From assembly GCA_017306155.1 (NCBI GenBank), contig JAFKJB010000018.1:1-64000 (forward strand): a DNA stretch of 64,000 bases, given 5' to 3'. The notes beneath the pieces were generated by a model that was given only the letters and a program-made list of their open reading frames with translations, had not been told where the DNA came from and did no database searches. Made by a program: the position numbers and the translations under genes. This stretch comes from Nitrosospira multiformis (GTDB lineage: Bacteria; Pseudomonadota; Gammaproteobacteria; Burkholderiales; Nitrosomonadaceae). How positions within the stretch are numbered: position 1 is the first letter of the stretch; the number at the start of each line of letters is the position of its first letter. This document shows positions 44,631 through 52,342 of the stretch, piece by piece.

Positions 44631-45572
44631 ATGGAACCGCGCGCGCACCATGTACTGATCGGATTCTTTACCGTTATGACGGTAACGCTCGCACTGCTGT
44701 TCACCCTGTGGCTGAGCAAGGCCCCGGGCGACGCCCTGCAGCGCTATTACACCGTGGTCTTCAATGAGGCAGTCAGGGGCCTCTCCATAGGCAGCGCCGT
44801 TCAGTACAGCGGCATTACGGTCGGTGACGTGGTCAAGCTCGCGCTGGATCCGCAGGACCCCCGCAAAGTGATCGCGCGGGTGCGCGTGCAGGGCAGCACG
44901 CCGATCAAGGAGGATACCCAGGCGCGGCTTGCGTTGACTGGCATCACCGGCAATTCGGTGATCGAATTCAGCGGCGGATCCCCCGACAGCCCCGATCTCG
45001 TGGCAAAGGATGACCACAAGGACCCGGTCATCATCGCCACCCCATCGCCCATTGCCAAGCTACTGGAGCACAGCGACAACATGATGGCCGATGTCACCCA
45101 GCTGGTGATACGCGCCAAAGAGATTCTTTCCCCGGAAAATGCCCAGCAACTGAGCAGGACGCTGAAGAACCTGGAGCAGACGACCGGGGTGATCGCCAGC
45201 CAGAACGATAACGTACGGGGAATCGTGGGCGAATTGGCCGCCGCCAGCGCACAGGCGAATTCCGCCCTGCGGGAAGCTACGCAATTGATAGCGTCAACGA
45301 ATACCCTGGTGAGCGAGAAGGGCGTTCCAACTCTTGGCAACCTCGATCGCGCCGCCGCTTCTTTGGCGCAAGTCAGCGCGTCGGCGGATCAGTTGCTGCT
45401 GGAGAACCAGGCCGCGCTGGCCGGAGGCATGCAGGGCATGAACGAACTGGGACCTGCCTTGCAGGAACTACGCTACACCATGTCTGTACTGGCAAGAACC
45501 GTACGCCGGCTCGATGAGAATCCTGCCGCTTACCTCACGGGCCGGCAAAAAATCGAGGAGCTTGAGCCATGA
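44631..45572 (+). CDS. mlaD: MlaD-type MCE substrate-binding protein
   Basis: 313 residues: an N-terminal TM anchor (VLIGFFTVMTVTLALLFTLW), one MCE domain (YYTVVFNEAVRGLSIGSAVQ, SGITVGDVVKLALDPQDP) and a long helical periplasmic segment (about 150-300), as in MCE proteins that bridge toward the outer membrane. A strong AAGGAGATAACC ribosome site precedes the ATG. It acts with the MlaEF genes upstream. The stop overlaps the lipoprotein gene start (ATGA). Confidence 0.93.
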   Translation: MEPRAHHVLIGFFTVMTVTLALLFTLWLSKAPGDALQRYYTVVFNEAVRGLSIGSAVQYSGITVGDVVKLALDPQDPRKVIARVRVQGSTPIKEDTQARLALTGITGNSVIEFSGGSPDSPDLVAKDDHKDPVIIATPSPIAKLLEHSDNMMADVTQLVIRAKEILSPENAQQLSRTLKNLEQTTGVIASQNDNVRGIVGELAAASAQANSALREATQLIASTNTLVSEKGVPTLGNLDRAAASLAQVSASADQLLLENQAALAGGMQGMNELGPALQELRYTMSVLARTVRRLDENPAAYLTGRQKIEELEP

Positions 45573-46234
45573 ACCCCACCTTGGGCGAAAGCTGCTTCCG
45601 TTTGCACCTGCTTCGTCGTTTCGGGATGGCGGTGGCGGTACTTCTCTTCGTGTCCGCCTGCTCGATACTGCCTGCGACCGAAAATCTGGAAATCTACCAA
45701 CTGCCCGCGGCCGAGCCTCCCTCCCATTCTTCCGGCGATTCCCTGCCCTGGACACTGCGCCTTGCAACACCCTACAGCAGCTATATCACGGACAGCCCGC
45801 GCGTGCTGGCGCTGCGCCAGGGTAACCAGCTCAGTTCGTACAAGGGCATCCGCTGGAGCGACCCCGCGCCGGTTCTGCTGCGCAACCGGCTGGCAGCGGC
45901 TTTCCGGGCAGATGGCAGGTTCAATTCCGTCAGCAACGGCAGCAGCAACAATCTTGCTACCGACCTGGAACTTGGCGGCGACCTGAGCGCGTTCCAGGTG
46001 GAGTACACAAATGGCGGGCCGCAGGCCACCATCCGCTTTTACGCCACCCTGTCGCAGCCGCTGCGCAACCGCATCGTGGCAGCGCGCGGCTTCGAAGTCA
46101 GCGAACCCGTGCAAAGCCGGGGGACATCGGAAATCATTACGGCTTTCGGCCTGGGCGCCGACAGACTCGCCGCAGAGATCATCGACTGGACAGTGCAGCA
46201 GGGCAGGGCCCCGCAAACCGGGGCAAAAGAATGA
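45569..46234 (+). CDS. ABC-transport auxiliary lipoprotein of the second MCE system
   Basis: 221 residues with lipobox LLFVSAC. It has the auxiliary-domain pattern of PqiC-like proteins: EIYQLPAAEP, LRLATPYSSYITDSPRVLALRQGNQ and ALVRNRLAAAFR-like segments. It is the last gene of the Mla-type operon and likely the outer-membrane docking lipoprotein. It parallels pqiC in the other MCE operon. Confidence 0.88.
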   Translation: MNPTLGESCFRLHLLRRFGMAVAVLLFVSACSILPATENLEIYQLPAAEPPSHSSGDSLPWTLRLATPYSSYITDSPRVLALRQGNQLSSYKGIRWSDPAPVLLRNRLAAAFRADGRFNSVSNGSSNNLATDLELGGDLSAFQVEYTNGGPQATIRFYATLSQPLRNRIVAARGFEVSEPVQSRGTSEIITAFGLGADRLAAEIIDWTVQQGRAPQTGAKE

Positions 46235-46295
46235 GTCTGTGAGCCAAATAGCTCGGGATCAGACAAGAATAACAATATCAGGCATTTCTACTGCA

Positions 46296-47183
46296 TCACC
46301 TGGAAACGTTCCCTGGATTTCCTGACGGAGCCCGTTTCACCTTGCTCATGGCCTTGAGGTACGCAATGATTTCAGTCGTAACCTGTTCCCTGTTCGAAAT
46401 TTCTTCCGCAAGCGCCGGCATGTGCGTGTTGTACCGAATGGTCTGCGGCGCCAGTATCCAGCGCTTGAGGTATTCAGGCTTGATGTACTCCACGATGCTT
46501 TCCGGATAATTGAGCTCCGGCGCCTTGCCCCCGCCCTCCCCATTTATCGTGTGGCACGCCGCACACTGCATTCGGAAATGATTAAACCCCCGCTGCACGT
46601 CTTCTGAGGACCCAGGGGGTGGAAGCATGTTCGGAAACCCTTCTTTCATCTTGAGGTCGATAGTCTTGATCTGGTAGGGCATATCAGATACCCATGTCTC
46701 CAGCAACTCCTTTGAGTTGGTATTATCCCAAACCAGGTAGAGCGGACCGAGCGTTACAGCTTCGTCGTTCTGCAGCTTGTTGGTCAATGTGAATGATCCG
46801 TTGTTCTCATTGGCAAAGGCGAAATAACCATCATGATGCAGGAATCTTTTTACAGGTACGCTCGGCTGAAATCCATCGATCGCAGTAAAGACGATTTCCC
46901 GTGCTTTTTCCCAATCCTTGCCGAACACCTCAGCGAATACCGCTCGTGCCGGGAGTGCACGATAAACCCGGTTTTGCCGCTCATGCGGCTCGAACACCTC
47001 GAGCGATCGCTCGCGGGCGAGAGCGCGAAGATCGTTCACGGAGATAGTCCTGACGGCTTTACCCTCTTTTTTGAACTCCACCTTCTCGAGATTTGCTGCA
47101 AACGATGCAGCAGGAAGGGAAGGCACAAGAAAACCTGCGGATAGCAGCAGATATTGCACAATCCTTTGAATACGCATATGCAT
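46296..47183 (-). CDS. exported c-type cytochrome with molybdopterin-domain-like N-terminus
   Basis: About 295 residues from MHMRIQRIVQYLL; the signal peptide ends near AASFA. Residues about 30-170 resemble the oxidoreductase molybdopterin-binding fold (ISVNDLRALARERS, IVFTAIDGFQPSVPV, VTLGPLYLVWDN) without clear cofactor Cys. A single heme-c site FRMQCAACHTINGEG and a late Met ligand in NTHMPALAEEI follow. It is co-directional with the multicopper oxidase gene 160 bases upstream, suggesting an electron-transfer partner. Confidence 0.82.
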   Translation of the reverse strand: MHMRIQRIVQYLLLSAGFLVPSLPAASFAANLEKVEFKKEGKAVRTISVNDLRALARERSLEVFEPHERQNRVYRALPARAVFAEVFGKDWEKAREIVFTAIDGFQPSVPVKRFLHHDGYFAFANENNGSFTLTNKLQNDEAVTLGPLYLVWDNTNSKELLETWVSDMPYQIKTIDLKMKEGFPNMLPPPGSSEDVQRGFNHFRMQCAACHTINGEGGGKAPELNYPESIVEYIKPEYLKRWILAPQTIRYNTHMPALAEEISNREQVTTEIIAYLKAMSKVKRAPSGNPGNVSR

Positions 47184-47343
47184 GGCAGGGAGATGGACTG
47201 AAACTGTTATACCTCTTAACCAGTTGCCACGCAAACGCCTTTTTCCTCTTTTTCCTGTATCCGGATTCTTCTTGTCTGCAGAAATCCCTTAACCGGAACA
47301 CCTGGCCGCCGCATGCCCGCGATTGTCTGTCGTCCGCGAGTCG

Positions 47344-49407
47344 CTAAGGTATTCGTTGTTTCGTCTGGTCGATGCGATACGGCAGCATCATTTGGTTGTC
47401 TTCGTGCTCGAGGACATGGCAATGCCAGACATATTGACCTTCTCTGACGAAGGTCATGCGCAAGCGCGTGACCTGGCCGGGGTAGGCAATAACCGTATCC
47501 TTGCGCCCCAGCTCCCAGGGTTCAGGGGATACAGGAGACGATCCCGCTTTCAGCTGCACTGTCCCATTTTCTTCATTTACAAGTATGGCCTGCCTGTTGA
47601 CCAGTTCGAAGGACACGGCGTGGACATGCATGGGATGCGCATCTTCCGTCGTATTGTAGAGCTCCCAGATTTCCGTTGTCCCCACTACCGGGTTCTGGGT
47701 GACGGAATCCTTCCATTCACGGGCGATGCAGGGTGCCGGACCCGTTCCAGGGTCACCCTGAACGATACCTAAAAAGGCGGCGGCGGGGGACTCGTCAAAG
47801 CTTGAGGATTCCTTTTCCAGCAGCGCCAGGCGGCGGACAAATGTCTCCCGCGGGAGGGGAGGGGTATTCGGAAGCAGCAGATACTGTGGCGGCGTCGAAT
47901 GGTCCCTGCCTTGAGCGGGAGTCACGTGAAACTGCATGATCAGTCCGCTGGAGCGAGGGTCCGCCATTTGAAAATCGGTGCCCGGCACTCCTCCGCCAAA
48001 TGGTTCATCCGGACCGATATTTTTCAGTACATGTCGTCCGACGGGCACCCGGGTGAAATCCACGATCACATCCGCCCGCTCGGAAGGGCCCAGGAGAATG
48101 CGGTTTGCATTCACTGCCGTCATGTTTGCGGGCGCAGAAAGAAAGCCGCTGTCGCCCCCTATCATCCAGACCTCAATACCGGGAATGCCGTCAAAGTCGA
48201 GAATGAGAAAACGCGAGTTGCAGGCATTCAACAGCCGATACCGATAACGGGCCTGCTCAACCGTCTGGAAGGGCCATGTATTGCCGTTTACCACCATCAT
48301 GTTGGCGAAAAACTCCGGGTTCCAGATGGGTGGAATATCGGTGTCAGGAATGAACGGTCCCGGAATCCCGTCAAAAAAGGCCCGTGAATGAGGATAGAAG
48401 AGAGAGCCGTCGATATTGAATGACCGGTCCTGTATCACGAGGGGAATTTCACGGATATTCCTGTGCTGCGGAAGATGCGCTGGACCATGCGGGGGAGTGG
48501 AGCGCGGCAGGATGCCGCGCGTGCCGCTTCGGGCATCTCTTATCGCACTATCTCCTTCGGGGCCGCCGCGGATGATATAGAAGCCTGCCAGGCCGGCATA
48601 GACGTTCGTGCGTGTCATCCCCAACGCGTGATCGTGGTACCAGAGTGTCGAAGTCTGCATGTTGGGATAAGTGAACGTAGCGCTGCCCGGCTCCCAGGCC
48701 TCCACATCGAGGCTCGCCTCGCGATTGAAGAATTGATACCAGGTTCCAAACATGGCGTATTCCGAAGGAATACCTGCCGCCGCCGGCAGGTACCACGCTT
48801 CAGGGTAGCCGTCGCTATGGCCGGCAACCCCAACCGCGCCATGCAGATGGGTGACAATCGGCACAGGTCCGCGATAGGAGGCGGGTGTAGTCTTGAAAGA
48901 GGGACTCATGTCGCGATGTGCCGTACCGCCTGGCGGGTTTGCCCAATGCAGCGTGGGATCGACCGGCAGCAAGGGCGGAAGGAAGCCAGCAGTGGCATCA
49001 TCCTTGAGGCCATTGATCCATTTTACGATCACTGGTTCCTGCCATTTTGCCTCAATAGTAAAACCTGGGGCGCGATGAGCAAAAGATCGCCGCTTTCCAG
49101 GAAAGGCCGGGCCGTATCCCCATACAGTTGTCGGAGGAAACCCGCGAGGCAATATCTGCTGGGAAAACTGTTTTACCGAAATTTCGTAATAATCCACATG
49201 GCGTCCATCCCCAATGACTTTTTTTCCAGCGGCAGGCATCGCCGGTGGAATGAATAGGGGTGTCCGGAATTTGTCGACAAGTTCCGGGTTGAGTGACCCG
49301 CCGGGAATCGCGGCAATCGCTCTGGAGATGCCGTTAAGCCGATCAGATCCAAAAAGGGTTAGCAAGCCGCTGGCGGTATATTTAAGGAATCTACGTCGCG
49401 AAACCAT
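47344..49407 (-). CDS. Tat-exported multicopper oxidase
   Basis: About 687 residues from MVSRRRFLKYTASGLLTLFG, a Tat signal (SRRRFLK), with AAGGAGC as ribosome site. The copper motifs are complete: THLHG, LWYHDHALG, HPMHVH and HCHVLEHEDNQMM, giving type 1, 2 and 3 sites with an axial Met. It resembles CotA/phenoxazinone-synthase-type oxidases that act on aromatic or metal substrates. A methionine-rich loop of the CueO type is not evident. The cytochrome gene follows downstream. Confidence 0.93.
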   Translation of the reverse strand: MVSRRRFLKYTASGLLTLFGSDRLNGISRAIAAIPGGSLNPELVDKFRTPLFIPPAMPAAGKKVIGDGRHVDYYEISVKQFSQQILPRGFPPTTVWGYGPAFPGKRRSFAHRAPGFTIEAKWQEPVIVKWINGLKDDATAGFLPPLLPVDPTLHWANPPGGTAHRDMSPSFKTTPASYRGPVPIVTHLHGAVGVAGHSDGYPEAWYLPAAAGIPSEYAMFGTWYQFFNREASLDVEAWEPGSATFTYPNMQTSTLWYHDHALGMTRTNVYAGLAGFYIIRGGPEGDSAIRDARSGTRGILPRSTPPHGPAHLPQHRNIREIPLVIQDRSFNIDGSLFYPHSRAFFDGIPGPFIPDTDIPPIWNPEFFANMMVVNGNTWPFQTVEQARYRYRLLNACNSRFLILDFDGIPGIEVWMIGGDSGFLSAPANMTAVNANRILLGPSERADVIVDFTRVPVGRHVLKNIGPDEPFGGGVPGTDFQMADPRSSGLIMQFHVTPAQGRDHSTPPQYLLLPNTPPLPRETFVRRLALLEKESSSFDESPAAAFLGIVQGDPGTGPAPCIAREWKDSVTQNPVVGTTEIWELYNTTEDAHPMHVHAVSFELVNRQAILVNEENGTVQLKAGSSPVSPEPWELGRKDTVIAYPGQVTRLRMTFVREGQYVWHCHVLEHEDNQMMLPYRIDQTKQRIP

Positions 49408-49535
49408 TAGAAGCTCCTTCTGATCCACGTATCCAGCAAAACGCCGAGCCATTCTTCTCAACCTGGACGCGCCAGCTTCGGAGATATTGGGAGTTATGCG
49501 GCATTTATATTGTTATAATAATACGAATGAGTCGC

Positions 49536-49563
49536 ATTATAATTTAGGAGCGCAATTATGCAA
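49536..49563 (-). promoter_or_regulatory. likely promoter of the multicopper oxidase gene
   Basis: Minus strand: -35 TTGCAT (49558-49563), 16-base spacer, -10 TATAAT (49536-49541). Overlapping dyads lie across this site: TTATAAT/ATTATAA (49513-49542) and AATG-N5-CATT. They may be an operator. Confidence 0.5.
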
Positions 49564-49734
49564 CTTTTTTCTGGAATTCCGGTAGGGGCAGGGGTCCGTA
49601 ACGGGGCAGGCGGGTGCGGTCGCCGGGAGCGATTGCAAATATTTATACTCAGAACGTCGGTTGTCGAACTGCTTACAGTCCGGTTTCATGCGTCCCGGGC
49701 AATCCGGGATTCGGGACGATGGAATGCTCTATGA
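49558..49734 (+). CDS. possible small protein, 58 aa
   Basis: An ATG with an excellent ribosome site (TTTAGGAGCGCAATT) opens a 58-codon frame (MQLFSGIPVGAGVRNGAGGC...) that ends inside the convergent PilZ-like gene. The composition (Arg/Gly-rich) is not clearly protein-like, and the ATG overlaps the -35 box of the oxidase promoter. Its reality is uncertain. Confidence 0.25.
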   Translation: MQLFSGIPVGAGVRNGAGGCGRRERLQIFILRTSVVELLTVRFHASRAIRDSGRWNAL

Positions 49735-50481
49735 TGCCCGCTTCGGCTCCAGCTCCAGTCTTGTGATGTAACGCTGGATCAGCGACAGCGCATTTTCCCC
49801 TGTATCGACAAACTCGCAACTCACGCGCCGGGATTGGAGATCATGCACCCGCCCGGTGCCAGCCGGTTCCACCCGGATTATCCGCATGGATACAATAACC
49901 GTACCGATATCCGGTAATGCAATGCGGCAATTTTCATAAACGCTTCCTTCCGCGAAATTGCCCCTGCCGTTCGAGTCGATGGCAGCCATGCCACCGCAAC
50001 TAAGGTCCTGCAGGATAACTTCCACGGTGGAAGGCGACTTTTCCAGAAGTAGGGGAACCGCACATTTCACGGGCGCAATCGTCGGCGTGGCAACGCGATA
50101 ATATTCCCGTTTTTGCATACGCAGCAGACTTTTGGGGATCTGTGCAAGGAAGGCATCGCGCCCCTCGAACCTTGTTTTCCCGATTTGCTGGCAGGAAAAT
50201 TGAACCTTCACCTGGTTGGGAAATGCAACAACATTCCATTTTCCAGCCTGCAATGCCTGCTGATTGATCTCCTCATCCGGGCCATAATCGAGCACCATTT
50301 TCCCGTGCTGGCTGTCGAGATTCAAAAGGGCGGTCGGGAAAAAGCTGCCGGCATCACCAAAATAACAGGTGCTTTGCGAATTGTTCCGTACCATCAACCG
50401 CAGCACGGAGAGAATATCGTTTTTCGACGAAATGCGGTATTTCTTGTTGCTATCGGGAAGATCGGGTCTGCTGTCTGCCAT
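49729..50481 (-). CDS. YcgR-like PilZ-domain flagellar brake protein
   Basis: About 250 residues from MADSRPDLPDS (eight more if an earlier ATG is used). The N-terminal YcgR domain (YRISSKNDILSVLRLMVRNN) precedes a C-terminal PilZ domain with the c-di-GMP motif R-x3-R in KREYYRVATP and DLSCGGMA (D/N-x-S-x2-G). YcgR proteins slow flagellar rotation when c-di-GMP rises. No flagellar genes are adjacent. Confidence 0.86.
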   Translation of the reverse strand: MADSRPDLPDSNKKYRISSKNDILSVLRLMVRNNSQSTCYFGDAGSFFPTALLNLDSQHGKMVLDYGPDEEINQQALQAGKWNVVAFPNQVKVQFSCQQIGKTRFEGRDAFLAQIPKSLLRMQKREYYRVATPTIAPVKCAVPLLLEKSPSTVEVILQDLSCGGMAAIDSNGRGNFAEGSVYENCRIALPDIGTVIVSMRIIRVEPAGTGRVHDLQSRRVSCEFVDTGENALSLIQRYITRLELEPKRAS

Positions 50482-50546
50482 GATGTCTGTGCAGGTTCTG
50501 CTCATTCATGTTGGGTTTCGCAATGTGCGAATGATCGTTCTCCCTG

Positions 50547-50576
50547 AGGTGCTGTCACTGTAGGTGCTGTCACTGT
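50547..50576. repeat. tandem duplication of a 15-bp unit
   Basis: AGGTGCTGTCACTGT occurs twice without a gap, followed by a partial third copy (GGGTCACTGT). It lies at the start of the long non-coding stretch. Confidence 0.8.
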
Positions 50577-51014
50577 GGGTCACTGTAACATCGACGCCGC
50601 ATCCGGGAATTTTCCCGGCCATGTGCGGATGGCGCGACGAAGGATCAAAGGCAGCGCGCAACAGGCCCAAGGGGTGACGACTATCCTCGTTATAACGACC
50701 ACAAAACCGAGTACCGTAGCAAAACAGCTTTTTGTTGACAAAAAATCCTGGGCATTGAAAGCGCGCGAACTCTCAGAATCGAACCCAAAGCCAGGGGGCC
50801 TTATAAATCATTGATCACGTTTTCCTTGACATTTCGAAATAATCCACATTTTTTGCCTGGGTTACATGCTCAATTCCAGTACTAGCTGTCAAAAGCCCAT
50901 GGGGCTTGATTTTTATTCAAGTATTTGATAATAAATATATTTAAAAAAAGTTCAAAAAATAGCCGACTAAGAAAAAATGTTACAGAAAGATGACTTACCC
51001 ATCGTTTACAGAGC

Positions 51015-51049
51015 TTATCAACAAACTTATCCACAGCAATTGTGGACAA
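51015..51049. promoter_or_regulatory. cluster of DnaA-box-like sequences
   Basis: TTATCAACA (51015-51023), TTATCCACA (51027-51035, a perfect consensus box) and TTGTCCACA on the minus strand (51041-51049) lie within 35 bases. One more near-match (TAATCCACA) lies at 50840-50848. An AT-rich tract at about 50900-50990 sits beside them. This is the layout of a replication origin or DnaA-controlled region, although no dnaA, dnaN or rep gene is adjacent. Confidence 0.5.
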
Positions 51050-51643
51050 TCGAAAGGGGGATACCATTGACCGATTTTTCCGGAATCTTCCTGCATAGGG
51101 ATGTATCTTCGGCTCCCGGATAGTGAAATCATCGAGAATCATCCAGCCTGTGCTTCGGCAAACGGGCGGAGGTGACACCCCGCGTAGCAGGTTGCTACAA
51201 GCGGGTTGTGGCAAACGTCAAGTGGGAGGACCTATAAATGTCAACGCGGAGCAGGTCAGCCGGGGAATGGCCTGAATATACCGGAGATACGTCGACAGAA
51301 ACTATCATTTCTATCTTCTGGAATTGAGTGCGAGGCTGGCGAAACGCGGGCTTTGGGCTGATCCCAATCCTCTTGCACCTGGCAATGGCGAAATCACAGA
51401 AAACGGAAAGGGTGGCGCTTTGGGCGAGCGGGAACGCAGCAGTACTACGTCGTCGTCCCTCGGTGCTTGACACAAGCAACAGCAGGGATTGGCAGGGAGA
51501 CGAGGGGGATACAACGTTTATCCCACCCTTTATCCGTGGGATGATCATGCTCCAGAAAGGGGAGATCTATTGTAAGGAGAACGTCAATCGGAGAGATGTA
51601 ATATCTCGCAGAGTTAGCGCTTTCTTTTTTTAATTCTATACCG

Positions 51644-52324
51644 TCATTCCGGATTCAAACATGATAAAGAAATTATTTGCTTTGGATAATTCAGTGTTAA
51701 GGGGTGATTTTTTTCAAAGCCCAAATCTGCATCAGCAACTGGATTTACACCGTAAAGCAAGGATTCACAGAGTTGAACGAAAGCGAGGGGTTGGGGAAAA
51801 AAGCCAGCTGGTAGTCGTAGATTGTGCACTCCGCTAAACTGTAGATGAGATGGCGTATGCGCCGTAGCGTCTCTATCATAATCAAAGCGAAGATGTGATG
51901 TATTTGTAGGATTCTGACCTTTCAATTCCATAAGTTCAATCCAGTTATACAAGTACTCGTAAATATCAAAATTATCTCTATCTACTGCATCCTCAGCTGC
52001 ACAATAAATATCCTCCATCGACTCTCGGGTCCCCACGGGTTTCGGATAGAAAGCGAGCCTCGCTTTTACCAATCTATCCTCATCATCAAATTGGTAGAAA
52101 AATTGGAAAAATGATCCATCCGCGAGGAGAAGTGAGTACTGATGAGAGTCTAATAAATGCTGATACTCTAAGGGATAAAATACTCTCTTTACAATTCCTG
52201 GCACACGTTCCTGCCAAGTGATTAAACGCTTTTCCCCGTGCACTAACGTATTATTGACCTGCGTAATATTTGATAGATGTTGCACCACGTTGTTCAATCC
52301 CTGCTTGGCGTGCGCGAATCGCAT
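51644..52324 (-). CDS. DUF2290-like protein
   Basis: 226 residues, soluble, AT-rich codons. The pattern SLLLADGSFFQFFYQFDDEDRL, then HLRFDYDRDATAHTPSHLQF and LRLPAGFFPQPLAFVQL resembles DUF2290 proteins. This is a judgement from memory, not a search. It ends 18 bases downstream of the helicase gene on the same strand, so the two are co-transcribed. Function is unknown; pairing with a helicase near a tRNA suggests a defence or mobile-element role. Confidence 0.62.
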   Translation of the reverse strand: MRFAHAKQGLNNVVQHLSNITQVNNTLVHGEKRLITWQERVPGIVKRVFYPLEYQHLLDSHQYSLLLADGSFFQFFYQFDDEDRLVKARLAFYPKPVGTRESMEDIYCAAEDAVDRDNFDIYEYLYNWIELMELKGQNPTNTSHLRFDYDRDATAHTPSHLQFSGVHNLRLPAGFFPQPLAFVQLCESLLYGVNPVADADLGFEKNHPLTLNYPKQIISLSCLNPE

Positions 52325-52342
52325 AAAGTTACCACTCTCGGG

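Larger units (their letters stand above)
50482..51643. other. 1.16-kb gene-free stretch with repeats and DnaA-like boxes
   Basis: No supported gene; the open frames are short and lack start signals. It holds a perfect 15-bp tandem duplication at 50547-50576, then a very AT-rich tract at about 50900-50990, then the DnaA-box cluster at 51015-51049. It ends at the 3' end of the DUF2290-like gene. It may be the left edge of an island. Confidence 0.5.

Noticed and set aside
43533..45017. Minus-strand frame of 494 codons across the Mla genes
   Set aside because: It is antisense to mlaE, mlaF and mlaD, all with intact motifs; the composition (His, Arg, Gln) is typical of a shadow frame in GC-rich DNA.
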